Shown: positions 1 to 7,081 of the stretch, piece after piece
Numbering within the stretch: the stretch's first letter is position 1
Layout of the letters: the number at the start of each line of letters is the position of its first letter
Source: Massilia violaceinigra
GTDB lineage: Bacteria; Pseudomonadota; Gammaproteobacteria; Burkholderiales; Burkholderiaceae_D
Reading direction: 5' to 3'
Assembly (NCBI RefSeq): GCF_002752675.1
Contig: NZ_CP024608.1
Coordinates: 6,014,001 to 6,078,000, forward strand
Length of the DNA stretch: 64,000 bases
Notes under the pieces: model-generated
What the model saw: the letters and a program-made list of their open reading frames with translations, nothing else
The model's database searches: none
What the model was told of the DNA's origin: nothing
Translations under genes and position numbers: made by a program

Positions 1-1
1 G

Positions 2-427
2 CGCGCGCGCATGCCGATCGCGCTGATCATCGCCGATATCGACCATTTCAAGGCGTATAACGACGCGTACGGCCATCAGGCCGGCGACGACAGCCTGGTG
101 CAGGTGGGAGGCGCGATGCGGCGCGCGGCGGCGCGGCCCCAGGATCTGGTGGCGCGCTACGGCGGCGAGGAATTCGTGATCCTGCTGCCGCAGGAAGACA
201 AGCGCGGCGCCGAGGTGGTGGCCAGGAAGCTGCTCGACGAGATCGCGCTGCTGGCCATTCCGCATGAAAAATCAGGCGCGTCACCGTGGCTGACCCTGAG
301 CATGGGGGTGGCCAGCCTGATGCCCGCCGATGGCCTGCTGCCGGGTGGGCTGATCAAGACGGCCGATGCGCTGCTGTATGAAGCCAAGGCGGGTGGGCGC
401 AACCGCTACTGCCTGCAGCCGGATTAA
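2..427 (+). CDS. Diguanylate cyclase, C-terminal GGDEF domain (partial)
   Basis: The reading frame is open from the window edge, so the N-terminus lies outside. The visible 141 residues are nearly a whole GGDEF domain. They include the Mg/GTP-binding DIDHFKAYND segment, GHQAGDDSL and the active-site loop RYGGEEFVILLP (GGEEF variant, which is catalytically competent in the family). The domain ends in the usual AKAGGRNRY motif. It makes cyclic di-GMP from two GTP. An RxxD inhibitory site just before GGEEF is not obvious: the sequence there is RPQDLVARYGGEEF, which does contain R-P-Q-D four residues upstream of the loop, so an I-site is possible. The sensory part cannot be seen. It converges on the chemotaxis receptor gene downstream. 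Confidence 0.93.
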   Translation, partial: RARMPIALIIADIDHFKAYNDAYGHQAGDDSLVQVGGAMRRAAARPQDLVARYGGEEFVILLPQEDKRGAEVVARKLLDEIALLAIPHEKSGASPWLTLSMGVASLMPADGLLPGGLIKTADALLYEAKAGGRNRYCLQPD

Positions 428-439
428 GACAAGGGCCGG

Positions 440-467
440 GTTGTTCCCGCGCCAGGACGCGAACAAC
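440..467. terminator. Possible bidirectional terminator hairpin
   Basis: GTTGTT..CGCG pairs with CGCGAACAAC, with a two-base bulge and a short loop. The hairpin lies in the 55-bp gap between the convergent cyclase and chemotaxis genes. There is no real T-tract, so it is a weak call. Confidence 0.4.
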
Positions 468-482
468 AAGATTGACGTCTGC

Positions 483-2174
483 TCAGAACTCCTCCCAATC
501 ATCCGTCCCCGCAGCGGCCACCTCGCGCTTGCGCGCGCCCGCGGGGCTGGCGGCCTGCCTTGGCCGCTCCACCGGCACCCTCGCCTCCACCTTGCGCGGC
601 GCCGGCTTGGTCCGTCCTTCCGCCGCGCTGGCCGGCAGCTTGAACACACTGACCACGCCAGCGAGCGTTCCCGCCTGATCCTGCAGCGCCCCGGCAGCGG
701 CCGCGGCTTCCTCCACCAGCGCGGCATTTTGCTGCGTCACCTCGTCCATCTGCGTGATTGCCCGGTTGATCTGCTCGATCCCGGCCGTCTGCTCCACGCT
801 GGCCGCCGTGATCTCGCCCATCATGTCGGCCACGCTCTTGATACTCGTGACAATCGCCTGCATGGTCGATCCGGCCCGGTCAACCAGCTCGCTGCCCTGC
901 GCGACCTTGTCCACCGAGTCGTCGATCAGCATCTTGATTTCCTTGGCCGCCGCCGCCGAGCGCTGCGCCAGGTTGCGCACCTCGCTGGCCACCACCGCGA
1001 AGCCGCGCCCCTGCTCGCCCGCGCGCGCCGCTTCCACCGCCGCGTTGAGCGCCAGGATATTGGTCTGGAACGCGATCCCTTCGATCACGCTGATGATATC
1101 GACAATCTTGCGCGAGGACTCGTTGATCGACCCCATCGTGTCGACCACCTGCGCCACCACCGAACCACCCTGCACCGCCACGTGCGAGGCCGAAATGGCC
1201 AGCTGATTGGCCTGGCGCGCATTGTCGGCATTCTGCTTCACGGTCGACGTCAGCTGCTCCATCGACGATGCCGTCTCTTCCAGCGAACTGGCTTGCTGCT
1301 CGGTGCGCGTGGACAGATCGAAGTTGCCGCTGGCGATCTGGCTCGACGCCGTCGCAATCGCATCGGTGCCGCTGCGCACCTGGCTGACGATATTGCGCAA
1401 GCCGGCGTTCATGTCGCCCAGGGCATGCAGCAGCTGCCCCGTCTCGCTCGACGATCCGGGCGCAATGTGGGTGCTCAGGTCTCCCGCCGCCACCGTCCGG
1501 GCCACATTGACCGCATCATTGATTGGCCGCGTGATCGAACGCGTGATCCACCACGCGGCCACCACGCCGATCAGCAGCGCCAGCGCGCCCTGCCACAGCA
1601 TCATTGTGCGGGCGTCGGCAATGCTGTCCAACACTGCGCCACTGGCCGCTTCGGCCAGCCGCTTTTGCAGGGCGGCCAGGGCGGTGATGGACGTTTGCAG
1701 CGCGTCGAGCGCCGGCAGCGTCTCCGAGCGCATCAGGGTCGACGCTTCGTCACGCTGGCCTTCGGTGATCAGTTTGTCGACGCGCGAGTACGAGGCGACG
1801 TAGACGGCGCGCTCGCGCATCACCCTGGCCAGCAGTTCGCGCCCGTCGCGTGAATCGATCAGCTTTTCGAGCGTCGCCAGCGCGGCGGAGATCAGCTTCT
1901 TGTTCGCTTCGATGCGCTGGCGGATATTGGCCAGATGCGCCGGGTCGGTGACGATGAACAGTTCGAGCGTTCTGCGCGCATTGGCGCGCGTGCCGACGTT
2001 GATCTCGTTGGCCGCTTCGGCCTTGACCCACTCGTGGTCGACCATCCGCGCGGTGCTGGCGCCGGCGCTGTTGAGCAAGGTGATGCCGGTGGCGACCAAG
2101 GTCCCCATCAGCAGCAGCACAAGACCGAAACCGGCCCCCAGACGAACACCGATCTTCAAGTTCGCAATTTTCAT
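483..2174 (-). CDS. Methyl-accepting chemotaxis protein (Tar/Tsr type)
   Basis: A 563-residue membrane chemoreceptor. The start was set at ATG 2174 because AGGAG lies just upstream and the protein then begins MKIANLKIGVRLGAGFG and runs into the first membrane segment; the longer open frame upstream has no such support. Order: TM1 (about residues 10-30), a periplasmic four-helix ligand domain, TM2 (about 190-210, ending WWITRSITRPI), HAMP, then a long cytoplasmic coiled coil. The coiled coil has the conserved hairpin tip IAFQTNILALNAAVEAARAG and the NLAQRSA segment. The C-terminus is a Pro/Arg-rich linker ending DDWEEF. This resembles the NWETF-type tether that recruits CheR/CheB, so the receptor is probably methylated in the classic way. 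The ligand is unknown. No che genes are nearby. Confidence 0.93.
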   Translation of the reverse strand: MKIANLKIGVRLGAGFGLVLLLMGTLVATGITLLNSAGASTARMVDHEWVKAEAANEINVGTRANARRTLELFIVTDPAHLANIRQRIEANKKLISAALATLEKLIDSRDGRELLARVMRERAVYVASYSRVDKLITEGQRDEASTLMRSETLPALDALQTSITALAALQKRLAEAASGAVLDSIADARTMMLWQGALALLIGVVAAWWITRSITRPINDAVNVARTVAAGDLSTHIAPGSSSETGQLLHALGDMNAGLRNIVSQVRSGTDAIATASSQIASGNFDLSTRTEQQASSLEETASSMEQLTSTVKQNADNARQANQLAISASHVAVQGGSVVAQVVDTMGSINESSRKIVDIISVIEGIAFQTNILALNAAVEAARAGEQGRGFAVVASEVRNLAQRSAAAAKEIKMLIDDSVDKVAQGSELVDRAGSTMQAIVTSIKSVADMMGEITAASVEQTAGIEQINRAITQMDEVTQQNAALVEEAAAAAGALQDQAGTLAGVVSVFKLPASAAEGRTKPAPRKVEARVPVERPRQAASPAGARKREVAAAGTDDWEEF

Positions 2175-2328
2175 CCGGACTCCTGGCTGATGACCACACA
2201 GAACGACGACAGCTACCCGTCGGCCCATACTAGTCCCATACGCGGCCAGGATTCGCCCGTGCATAATGATAGTTGCGGTGCCAGTTGGGGAGGTGCAGAT
2301 GGCGGGACCGGCGGCCCCGCCGGGGACA

Positions 2329-2784
2329 TCAGGCGTAGCGGCGCATCAGCAGTTCGGCCACGCACACCGGTTTGGCGCCACCCTCGTTCTCGACGACGAC
2401 GCTCCATTCGAGCTGCGCGCCGCCTTCGATGGATTCGACCTGCAGCAAGGTCAGGCGCGCGCGCACGCGGCTGCCCACCGGCACCGGAGCGGGGAAGCGC
2501 ACTTTGTTGAGGCCATAGTTGACGACCATCTTCGCATCGACCATGCGCAGCGCCCTGCCGAACAGGCCGGAAATGAGCGACAGTGTCAGGTAACCATGCG
2601 CCACCGGGCCGCCGAAGGGCGACTCGCGCGCGCAGCGTTCCTGGTCGACGTGGATCCACTGGTGGTCGTCGGTGGCGTCGGCGAACAGGTTCACGCGCTC
2701 CTGTGTGATTTCGAGCCAGTCCGACACGGCCAGCTCCTGCCCCACCAGCGCCTGCATGTCGGCCAGGCTGGAAAATTCACGCAT
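2329..2784 (-). CDS. MaoC-like (R)-specific enoyl-CoA hydratase, second of pair
   Basis: 151 residues with a single hot-dog fold. It begins MREFSSLADMQALVGQEL and carries the hydratase-2 signature FADATDDHQWIHVDQE, in which the Asp and His of the D-x4-H pair are the catalytic residues, followed by GPVAHGYLTLSL. It most resembles the NodN-like branch of the family, which hydrates trans-2-enoyl-CoA. The start at 2784 overlaps the stop of the preceding MaoC gene by 8 bp, so the two are translationally coupled. Two adjacent MaoC genes can encode a heteromeric hydratase, but both proteins here keep the active-site residues, so each could also work alone. Last gene of the acyl-CoA operon. Confidence 0.88.
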   Translation of the reverse strand: MREFSSLADMQALVGQELAVSDWLEITQERVNLFADATDDHQWIHVDQERCARESPFGGPVAHGYLTLSLISGLFGRALRMVDAKMVVNYGLNKVRFPAPVPVGSRVRARLTLLQVESIEGGAQLEWSVVVENEGGAKPVCVAELLMRRYA

Positions 2785-3247
2785 TGCCGTCCTCCTTCGG
2801 GCGGCGCCCGAACATGCCCATGCCTTCGATCGTGCATGCCACCTCGCCGTGCTGGTTGACGGCCTGCCACGTCGACCAGACCACGCCGCGGTCGGGACGC
2901 GAGCCCGATGGCTTGAGCGCAGTGGTGATGTAGCTGACGGTGAGCGTGTCGCCGGCGCGCACCGGCTGCGGCCAGCGTACCTTGTCCAGTCCCGGAGAGC
3001 CCATGCTCGACGAGGTGCCCAGCACACTGTCGACCACCATGCGCATCATCATGCTGCAGGTATGCCAGCCGCTGGCGATCACGCTGCCGAAGATGGACGC
3101 CGTGGCCGCATCGTGGTCGACGTGGAAAGGCTGCGGGTCGAACTGGGTGGCAAAGGCGATGATTTCTTCCTCCGTCACGGTGCGGCTGCCGACCGGAATC
3201 TCCTGGCCGACGAAAAAGTCCTCGAAATACCATGTGGTCTTGGTCAT
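2777..3247 (-). CDS. MaoC-like enoyl-CoA hydratase, first of pair
   Basis: 156 residues with a MaoC hot-dog fold. The start MTKTTWYFEDFFVGQEIPVG is typical of the family. The hydratase-2 motif is FATQFDPQPFHVDHDAA (Asp and His intact), followed by ASGWHTCSMMMRM. Expected role: hydration of the enoyl-CoA made by the upstream acyl-CoA dehydrogenases. The ATG overlaps the dehydrogenase stop by 4 bp, and the gene overlaps the next MaoC gene by 8 bp. It belongs to a tight four-gene unit. It is not a close match to the second MaoC protein, so this is not a recent duplication. The substrate is not visible from sequence. Confidence 0.88.
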   Translation of the reverse strand: MTKTTWYFEDFFVGQEIPVGSRTVTEEEIIAFATQFDPQPFHVDHDAATASIFGSVIASGWHTCSMMMRMVVDSVLGTSSSMGSPGLDKVRWPQPVRAGDTLTVSYITTALKPSGSRPDRGVVWSTWQAVNQHGEVACTIEGMGMFGRRPKEDGNA

Positions 3248-4389
3248 GCAATGTCACCCGCCGCGAAACCCGGCTGCGCGATGAAGCGCTGCAGGTGATG
3301 GTCGGAGTCGCCCAGCGACAGTTCGATCATGGTCAGGCGCTTGAAGTGGTGCGCGGCCGGCAGTTCGTCGGTCACGCCCATGCCGCCGTGCAGCTGGACC
3401 GCCTGCTGGCCGACGAACTTGAGCGCCTGGCCGACGCGGAACTTGGCCGCCGACACGGTGCGGCGGCGTTCTTCCGCGTCCGTTGAGGCCAGCCGCACCG
3501 CGGCCAGCAGCGCCATCGAGCGCGCCTGCTCCAGGTGAATGTACATGTCGGCCATGCGATGCTGCAGCGCCTGGAATTTGCCGATCGGCGCGCCGAACTG
3601 GGTGCGCGTCTTGAGGTAGTCCAGCGTGGCGGCGAAAATGGCTTCCATCGCGCCCAGCGCTTCGGCGCACAGCAGGCCCGCGCCGTAGTCGGCGCCGGCG
3701 TCGAGCAGGTCCCAGCCCTGGCCTTCAAGACCGATCAGGTTCTCGAGCGGGACCTGAACGTTGGCGAAGGTGATGTCGGCGGCGCGCTGGCCGTCGAGCG
3801 TGCGGTAGTCGCGCACGGTCACGCCGGCGGCGTCCAGCGGCACCACGAACAGCGACACGCCGTCCATGCCGCGCTGGGCGCCGCTGCTGCGGGCCGAGAC
3901 AATCAGGCTGGCGGCCTGGGCGCCGTGAATCACCACGCTCTTGTGGCCATTGAGCGTAAAGCCGCCGCCATTGCCGACCACCGTGGTGGCGATGTCGGAC
4001 AGGTCGTGGCGCGATTGTTTTTCAGCCAGCGCGCAGGCCAGTTTGAGTTCGCCGCCGGCCACTTGCGCCAGCAGGTCGGGATGCTTGCCGCCCAGGGCGA
4101 GGAAATGCGCACCGAGCACGGTGGCGAAATACGGTTCGACCACCAGCCCGCGCCCCAGCTCCTGCATGACGACGAACATGTCGACCGCCGTGCCATTGAA
4201 ACCGCCCTGCTCTTCCGGCACCGGCAAGGCAAGCATGCCCAGTTCGGCCAGCGCGGCCCACGCGGCGTCGGAGGTGCCCGATTCGGAGTGAACGATCTTC
4301 TTGCGCGCCTCGAAGCTGTAGTCCTTGGTCACCCAGCGCTTGAGGGCATCGGCGAAGGCCAGCTGTTCTTCCTTGAAGTTGAAATTCAT
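3244..4389 (-). CDS. Acyl-CoA dehydrogenase, small-subunit (PimD-like) type
   Basis: 381 residues. It starts MNFNFKEEQLAFADALKRWV, as do the small subunits of heteromeric acyl-CoA dehydrogenases such as pimeloyl-CoA dehydrogenase. The N-terminal helical domain, the middle beta domain (about residues 120-220) and the C-terminal four-helix domain are all present, with FAD-contact-like segments KTRTQFGAPIGKFQALQHR and LHGGMGVTDELP. It probably pairs with the larger dehydrogenase encoded just upstream to form an FAD enzyme that introduces the 2,3 double bond into an acyl-CoA thioester. Its start lies 10 bp from the upstream stop, and it overlaps the downstream MaoC gene by 4 bp. The substrate (dicarboxylate, branched or ring-derived acyl-CoA) is open. 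Confidence 0.88.
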   Translation of the reverse strand: MNFNFKEEQLAFADALKRWVTKDYSFEARKKIVHSESGTSDAAWAALAELGMLALPVPEEQGGFNGTAVDMFVVMQELGRGLVVEPYFATVLGAHFLALGGKHPDLLAQVAGGELKLACALAEKQSRHDLSDIATTVVGNGGGFTLNGHKSVVIHGAQAASLIVSARSSGAQRGMDGVSLFVVPLDAAGVTVRDYRTLDGQRAADITFANVQVPLENLIGLEGQGWDLLDAGADYGAGLLCAEALGAMEAIFAATLDYLKTRTQFGAPIGKFQALQHRMADMYIHLEQARSMALLAAVRLASTDAEERRRTVSAAKFRVGQALKFVGQQAVQLHGGMGVTDELPAAHHFKRLTMIELSLGDSDHHLQRFIAQPGFAAGDIA

Positions 4390-4399
4390 GTTCAGTCCC

Positions 4400-5590
4400 T
4401 CACAGGCCCAGGATCATCTGGGTGATGATATTGCGTTGAATCTCGTTCGAGCCGCCATAGATGGAGGTCTTGCGGAAATTGAAGTAGTGCGCGGCCAGCG
4501 GCGCGGCGGCGTCGTCGCCGAACACGCTGTGCGGCGTCTCCGATTCGAGATAGGCGGGGTCGAACGGCAGCGCCATCGGGCCGACCGCTTCGACCATCAG
4601 TTCGGTCAGCGTCTGCTGGATTTCGGTGCCGCGCACCTTGAGCACCGACGCTTCCGGACCGGGTGCCTTGTGCTCCTGCGCCAGCACGCGCATGACGGTC
4701 ATCTCCAGTGCCATCAGTTCGATGTCGAGCGTGGCCACCTTGGCGGCGAACAGCGGGTCGTCGATCAGCGGCTTGCCGTTCTTGCCGCGCTGCGCGGCGA
4801 TGCGCTTGAGCGTGGCCAGTTCGCGCTTGGAACGGCCCACGGCGGCGATGCCGGTGCGTTCGTGGCCGAGCAGGTATTTGGCGTAGGTCCAGCCCTTGTT
4901 TTCCTTGCCGACCAGGTTTTGCACCGGCACGCGCACGTTATCGAAGAAGACTTCGTTCACTTCGTGGTCTTCGTCGAGCATGATGATCGGGCGGACCGTC
5001 ACGCCCGGGCTGTGCATGTCGATCAGGAGGAAGGAGATGCCTTCCTGCTTGCGCACGCCGCTATCGGTGCGCACCAGGCAGAAGATCATGTCGGCATGCT
5101 GGGCCAGGGTAGTCCAGGTTTTCTGGCCGTTGACCACGTAAACGTCGCCATCGCGTTCGGCGGTGGTCTTGAGCGACGCAAGGTCGGAGCCGGCGCCCGG
5201 TTCCGAGTAGCCCTGGCACCACCAGTCCTCGCACGAAAGGATACGCGGCAGGAAGTGGGCTTTCTGTTCGTCGCTGCCGAAGGCCATGATGACCGGGGCG
5301 ACCATGTTCACGCCGAACGGAAGGATCGGCGGGGTGCCGGCGCGGGCGCATTCTTCTTCCCAGATGTGGCGCTGCACGGCGCTCCAGCCGGGGCCGCCGA
5401 ATTCGGTGGGCCAGCCCGGCGCCACCCAGCCTTGCTTGGCCAGGGTCTGGTGCCAGCGCACGTAATCGTCCTTCGACAGGCGCAGGTGCTTGCGCACCTT
5501 TTGCTGCAGATCGGCCGGAAGATGGGCGTCGAGGAAGGCGCGCGCTTGGTCGCGGAACGCCAGGTCCTCGCTCGTATAGTTCAGGTCCAT
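4400..5590 (-). CDS. Acyl-CoA dehydrogenase, large-subunit (PimC-like) type
   Basis: 396 residues, first gene of the operon. It begins MDLNYTSEDLAFRDQARAFL. Family motifs are YSEPGAGSDLASLKT (FAD/substrate loop), VNGQKTWTT and the C-terminal FAD motif YGGSNEIQRNII. Closest in style to the large subunit of pimeloyl-CoA dehydrogenase and other enzymes of the FadE/ChsE heteromer group. With the small subunit and two MaoC hydratases it forms a four-gene beta-oxidation module without thiolase or 3-hydroxyacyl-CoA dehydrogenase, so later steps must be encoded elsewhere. The intergenic region 5591-5756 separates it from the divergent Rrf2 gene, which may regulate it. Confidence 0.9.
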   Translation of the reverse strand: MDLNYTSEDLAFRDQARAFLDAHLPADLQQKVRKHLRLSKDDYVRWHQTLAKQGWVAPGWPTEFGGPGWSAVQRHIWEEECARAGTPPILPFGVNMVAPVIMAFGSDEQKAHFLPRILSCEDWWCQGYSEPGAGSDLASLKTTAERDGDVYVVNGQKTWTTLAQHADMIFCLVRTDSGVRKQEGISFLLIDMHSPGVTVRPIIMLDEDHEVNEVFFDNVRVPVQNLVGKENKGWTYAKYLLGHERTGIAAVGRSKRELATLKRIAAQRGKNGKPLIDDPLFAAKVATLDIELMALEMTVMRVLAQEHKAPGPEASVLKVRGTEIQQTLTELMVEAVGPMALPFDPAYLESETPHSVFGDDAAAPLAAHYFNFRKTSIYGGSNEIQRNIITQMILGL

Positions 5591-5756
5591 ACAGTCTCCT
5601 TGTTGTTATCGCCTAAAAATAGCACGACCGTTCACAATGATTGTACCCGAAAAAATCGCCTCGGGAAGACGGCTTTTGCCGACCTCAATATCGCCCCACG
5701 CGGCATGCCGCGAGGCGGTAAACTGTGCGTTCAGATCACCTCGAGCGACAATTCAA

Positions 5757-6233
5757 ATGAGAACAGACAGCCGCCTTTCCCGCGTGCTCCATGTGCTGCT
5801 GCACATGGCCAGGCATGACGGACCTTTGACATCGGAACACATCGCGAAAATGCTCGATACCAATCCCGTGGTGGTGCGGCGCACGATGGCCGGCTTGCGC
5901 GAAGCGGGCTATGTGACGTCCGGCGCGGGCAAGCACGGCGGCTGGTCGATGGCGTGCGATTTGCGCTCGGTGACGCTGCTGGACATTCATCGCGCCGTGG
6001 GCGGGCCGCATCTGTTTGCCATCGGGGTGGATAACGACCATCCAAATTGCGCCGTGGAACAGGTGGTCAACCAGGCGCTGGGAGACGCGCTGCGCCGGGC
6101 GGAGGCGATTTTGATCGAGAGCCTGGGCAATGTCGTGCTGGCCGACCTGGCGCAGCAGTTCGACCAGTTGTGCGTGGACGGCGGGTGGGACAAGGCGGCG
6201 AAGCACGGGGCCGGTGACGGAAACAAAACCTGA
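5757..6233 (+). CDS. Rrf2 family transcriptional regulator
   Basis: 158 residues. The start ATG 5757 gives MRTDSRLSRVLHVLLHMAR, the canonical Rrf2 N-terminus leading into the winged helix (LTSEHIAKMLDTNPVVVRRTMAGLREAGYV, then the wing GAGKHGGW). The three-cysteine cluster that binds Fe-S in IscR/NsrR is absent: only one Cys sits in that region (HPNCAVEQ). This places it in the YwnA-like group, which does not use a cluster. It is divergent from the acyl-CoA operon, with 166 bp between the two starts, and its TGA overlaps the next gene's ATG. Targets are not shown by sequence; autoregulation and control of the divergent operon are plausible guesses. Confidence 0.88.
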   Translation: MRTDSRLSRVLHVLLHMARHDGPLTSEHIAKMLDTNPVVVRRTMAGLREAGYVTSGAGKHGGWSMACDLRSVTLLDIHRAVGGPHLFAIGVDNDHPNCAVEQVVNQALGDALRRAEAILIESLGNVVLADLAQQFDQLCVDGGWDKAAKHGAGDGNKT

Positions 6234-7006
6234 TGCCGTTTACCTTATGCCACCCCGCCATCGTGATTCCGCTGCATCGCTGCGCACCGGGTTTCACCTC
6301 CCTTCCTGCGCTCGTCATCGGCAGCATGGCGCCCGATTTCGTGTACTTCTTTTCATTCGGCGTCAGCGGACCCTTCAGTCACAGCGTGCCGGGCATACTC
6401 GCGTACTGCGTTCCGGCCGGCGCATTGGTGTATATCGTTTATTACACGCTCTTGAGGCAAGCCTTTCTGGCGTGGCTGCCGCTAGCGATCAGCGCACGCA
6501 TGGCGTGGCACGTGCCAATGCCCTTCCAAGGTGCGCAAGCGGCAGGGGTGACGCTCCTTTCGCTGGCAATCGGCGCCTCAAGCCATATTGCCTGGGACGC
6601 GTTCACGCACCCCGGCACATTGCCTGTCAATTATTTTGGACTGGCACGCACGCTGGTTTCGATCGGCGGCCACGACATACGCGTGTATAAAGTTCTGCAG
6701 CACATGAGCAGCCTGGTCGGATTCCTGGTGATCTCCAGTTGTACCGTCGCCTGGGTGCTGCGCAGCCCGCCTGGCCCGCCGTATCCTCTATCGTTGAGCA
6801 ACAGGCAGCGGCTACTGGTTGTGGCTGCGGTCGGTGCGGCGGCCGTAGCTGGCAGCGCGGCGGGATTGCTGCTCCGGCAGGCGAGCTCCATCGAACGCGG
6901 GCTTTTCAACGCCATAACGACGGGTATGGCGGCCGCGGCAATAGCCATCGTGCTGCTCTGCGCCGCATGGAAGGCATGGGCATACAAAAGGATCGAGAAA
7001 AGCTGA
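6233..7006 (+). CDS. DUF4184 family integral membrane protein
   Basis: 257 residues. MPFTLCHPAIVIPLHR is the signature start of DUF4184, and SLPALVIGSMAPDFVYFF follows. Several hydrophobic helices run to the C-terminus. A conserved HP near the start and a later HIAWDAFTHPG suggest a metal-dependent membrane hydrolase-like layout similar to the YdjM/phospholipase-C-like membrane families, but no activity is established. The ATG overlaps the Rrf2 stop (TGATG), so translation is coupled and the two genes form one transcript. Confidence 0.82.
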   Translation: MPFTLCHPAIVIPLHRCAPGFTSLPALVIGSMAPDFVYFFSFGVSGPFSHSVPGILAYCVPAGALVYIVYYTLLRQAFLAWLPLAISARMAWHVPMPFQGAQAAGVTLLSLAIGASSHIAWDAFTHPGTLPVNYFGLARTLVSIGGHDIRVYKVLQHMSSLVGFLVISSCTVAWVLRSPPGPPYPLSLSNRQRLLVVAAVGAAAVAGSAAGLLLRQASSIERGLFNAITTGMAAAAIAIVLLCAAWKAWAYKRIEKS

Positions 7007-7031
7007 GGTGACTTGCAAGCCGGGCGGTAAA

Positions 7032-7062
7032 CGACGACGGGGCCCATCAGGCCCCGTCGTCG
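7032..7062. terminator. Strong GC hairpin between convergent genes
   Basis: A perfect 13-bp stem (7032-7044 with 7050-7062) and a 5-base loop, 26 bp after the DUF4184 stop and 20 bp after the stop of the convergent protease gene. The T-tract is poor on both sides, so it may terminate weakly or protect 3' ends. Confidence 0.6.
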
Positions 7063-7081
7063 GAAATTACTTCATGCCTGC

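Noticed and set aside
366..1853. A long plus-strand frame opposite the chemotaxis gene
   Set aside because: Arg/His-rich shadow of the coiled coil on the other strand; no start signal.
4325..5818. A long plus-strand frame opposite the acyl-CoA dehydrogenase gene
   Set aside because: No domain; the minus-strand dehydrogenase is well conserved to its ends.
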